From assembly GCA_023678885.1 (NCBI GenBank), contig CM042962.1, forward strand, positions 20,970,336 through 21,034,335: 64,000 bases of DNA. Reading direction: 5' to 3'. Of this stretch, positions 62,948 to 64,000 are shown piece by piece. The DNA is from Pogostemon cablin. Lineage: Eukaryota > Streptophyta > Magnoliopsida > Lamiales > Lamiaceae. Every line of letters begins with the position of its first letter. The first letter of the stretch is position 1. The notes under the pieces were generated by a model. The model was not told where the DNA came from. It did not search any database and saw only the letters and a program-made list of their open reading frames with translations. The translations under genes were made by a program, and so were the position numbers.

Positions 62948-64000
62948 GTAAGACATTCCAAATTAAAAGCATATAATTATATTCTTTAACACTGTATTTT
63001 AGATAAAATGCCAATCATTTAGGTATGTGAGCTCTTGTTTTGTCATTATAAGCTTACATCTAGAATGCATCTTGATTAGCATTCGTAGATGTGTGTTGTG
63101 TGGAATTACATGAAGTCTGTTGTGTTCAGTTTTCGTCACAATGACTTCAACATAACCCAACCAAGAGGTGATGGATCAAAGGAGGAAATGGATCAAAGAA
63201 AAGATAGATTTTCATTTCTCATTGTTGTATTTTTCATAGATTGTGTGTTACCTCATTTTTTCTCCTCTTCCCCTATATGGGGGTTGATTCCTTCCTCTCC
63301 TTCTAGATTGTTCTCCCTAATTAATAATTGACAAGTGTCCTATTCTAGAATCATCTTCTAACAGATTTGATGCTCTTTTGGTGTTCTTGTACCTCATTGG
63401 TTAATATGAAATCTTTGCCTAATAAACAATTGAGGACCACTATATCATATCCTTATTATTATCCCTGTTCTTCTACTGTCATTCTTCACTTGATCTCCGG
63501 AGACTAGGGGTTATTTCCTGGGGTTAACCAGTGGTTATTCCCGGGTTTGTGCTCTTAATTATCCTCTGGATAAAGAAGATAGGCCTAGGTTCACTTCGCC
63601 TTTCCCAGTCCCTTGGGCCTTCTTTATTGGGCTTCTTTAATATCTAGAACTGGGCTGAGCATTTCTCCCATAACTCTAGCCCCTCAAGCTCGGAAAATGA
63701 CGTGTAACAAAATTATTCAAGGTTGAAACCTAAGTTAGATTTTTCGTTTCTTCTTCTAACATTTTTTTATCCGCTGGGCTTTATAAGCAGCCCAACTCCA
63801 ACCCAACTATTCATCATTCTTTTTCCGCCTTTATCGTTCTGTTCCTCTTTTTACTTCTTCATATTCCTAGGGTTTTCTTATGCTCTTCTCTTCTTCGCGT
63901 GGATCAACTGCGACTTTATTATATTCACTTCCAGGTACTAAATTTTCTTCTTCACTTATGGATCACGATAGCGATTACACTCCTTCTCTTTCACCCTCTG
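62948..64000. other. Sequence after exon 6: intron or insertion, promoter-like end
   Basis: This begins with a good splice donor ('gtaaga') but shows no acceptor followed by the conserved malate dehydrogenase C-terminus in 1.05 kb. From about 63130 the composition changes to pyrimidine-rich, repeat-like sequence ('ctagcccctcaagctcgg' near 63680), suggesting an inserted element. Near the end are a TATA-like 'tttataag' (63780-63787), a CT-rich leader and an ATG at 63958-63960 starting 'MDHDSDYTPSLSPS', open to the window edge. This could be the start of another gene or of a retroelement; it was not identified. Confidence 0.35.

Overview
This window is plant nuclear DNA, most likely from a eudicot. 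The evidence is a spliced cytosolic malate dehydrogenase gene with GT-AG introns, a Ty3/gypsy chromovirus, LINE-type ORF1 sequences with a DUF4283 domain and CCHC knuckle, hAT and Mutator-like DNA transposons, and above all a satellite with a monomer of about 173 bp. The species cannot be named from the sequence alone. No rRNA, tRNA or CRISPR structure is visible.

Layout. 1-13830: about ten copies of an 8-monomer higher-order repeat (HOR, about 1384 bp). 13831-26393: more diverged satellite, interrupted by three copies (A, B, C) of one LINE-ORF1-like retrosequence that share junctions and flanking monomers, so retrosequence and satellite were amplified together. 26394-32272: the 3' part of a decayed Ty3/gypsy element on the minus strand (3' LTR, integrase with chromodomain, RNase H, RT, broken protease), cut off by a 500-N gap. 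32773-57776: about 25 kb of the same satellite in the opposite orientation, organised as a different HOR of 10 monomers (about 1727 bp, nine regular copies) that becomes 11-mer and 6-mer variants distally. 57777-64000: lower-copy DNA with a non-autonomous hAT element (58088-59246), a Mutator-like element (59665-60821) carrying a broken L-type lectin gene, and a malate dehydrogenase gene (from 61059) with a premature stop and no visible last exon.

How the parts relate. The 10-monomer order of the right array occurs once, reverse-complemented, at about 21890-23640 in the left arm between LINE copies B and C. The left arm therefore holds a probable relative or seed of the right array, and the two arms form a large inverted structure centred on the gypsy element and the gap. 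Because the gap is exactly 500 N, a scaffolding orientation error is a real alternative. The sharp passage from satellite to transposon-rich and then genic DNA at 57776 suggests the edge of a centromeric, pericentromeric or other heterochromatic satellite block. The observed decay fits a poorly selected neighbourhood: stops in gypsy and LINE frames, frameshifts in the lectin, and a nonsense codon in malate dehydrogenase.
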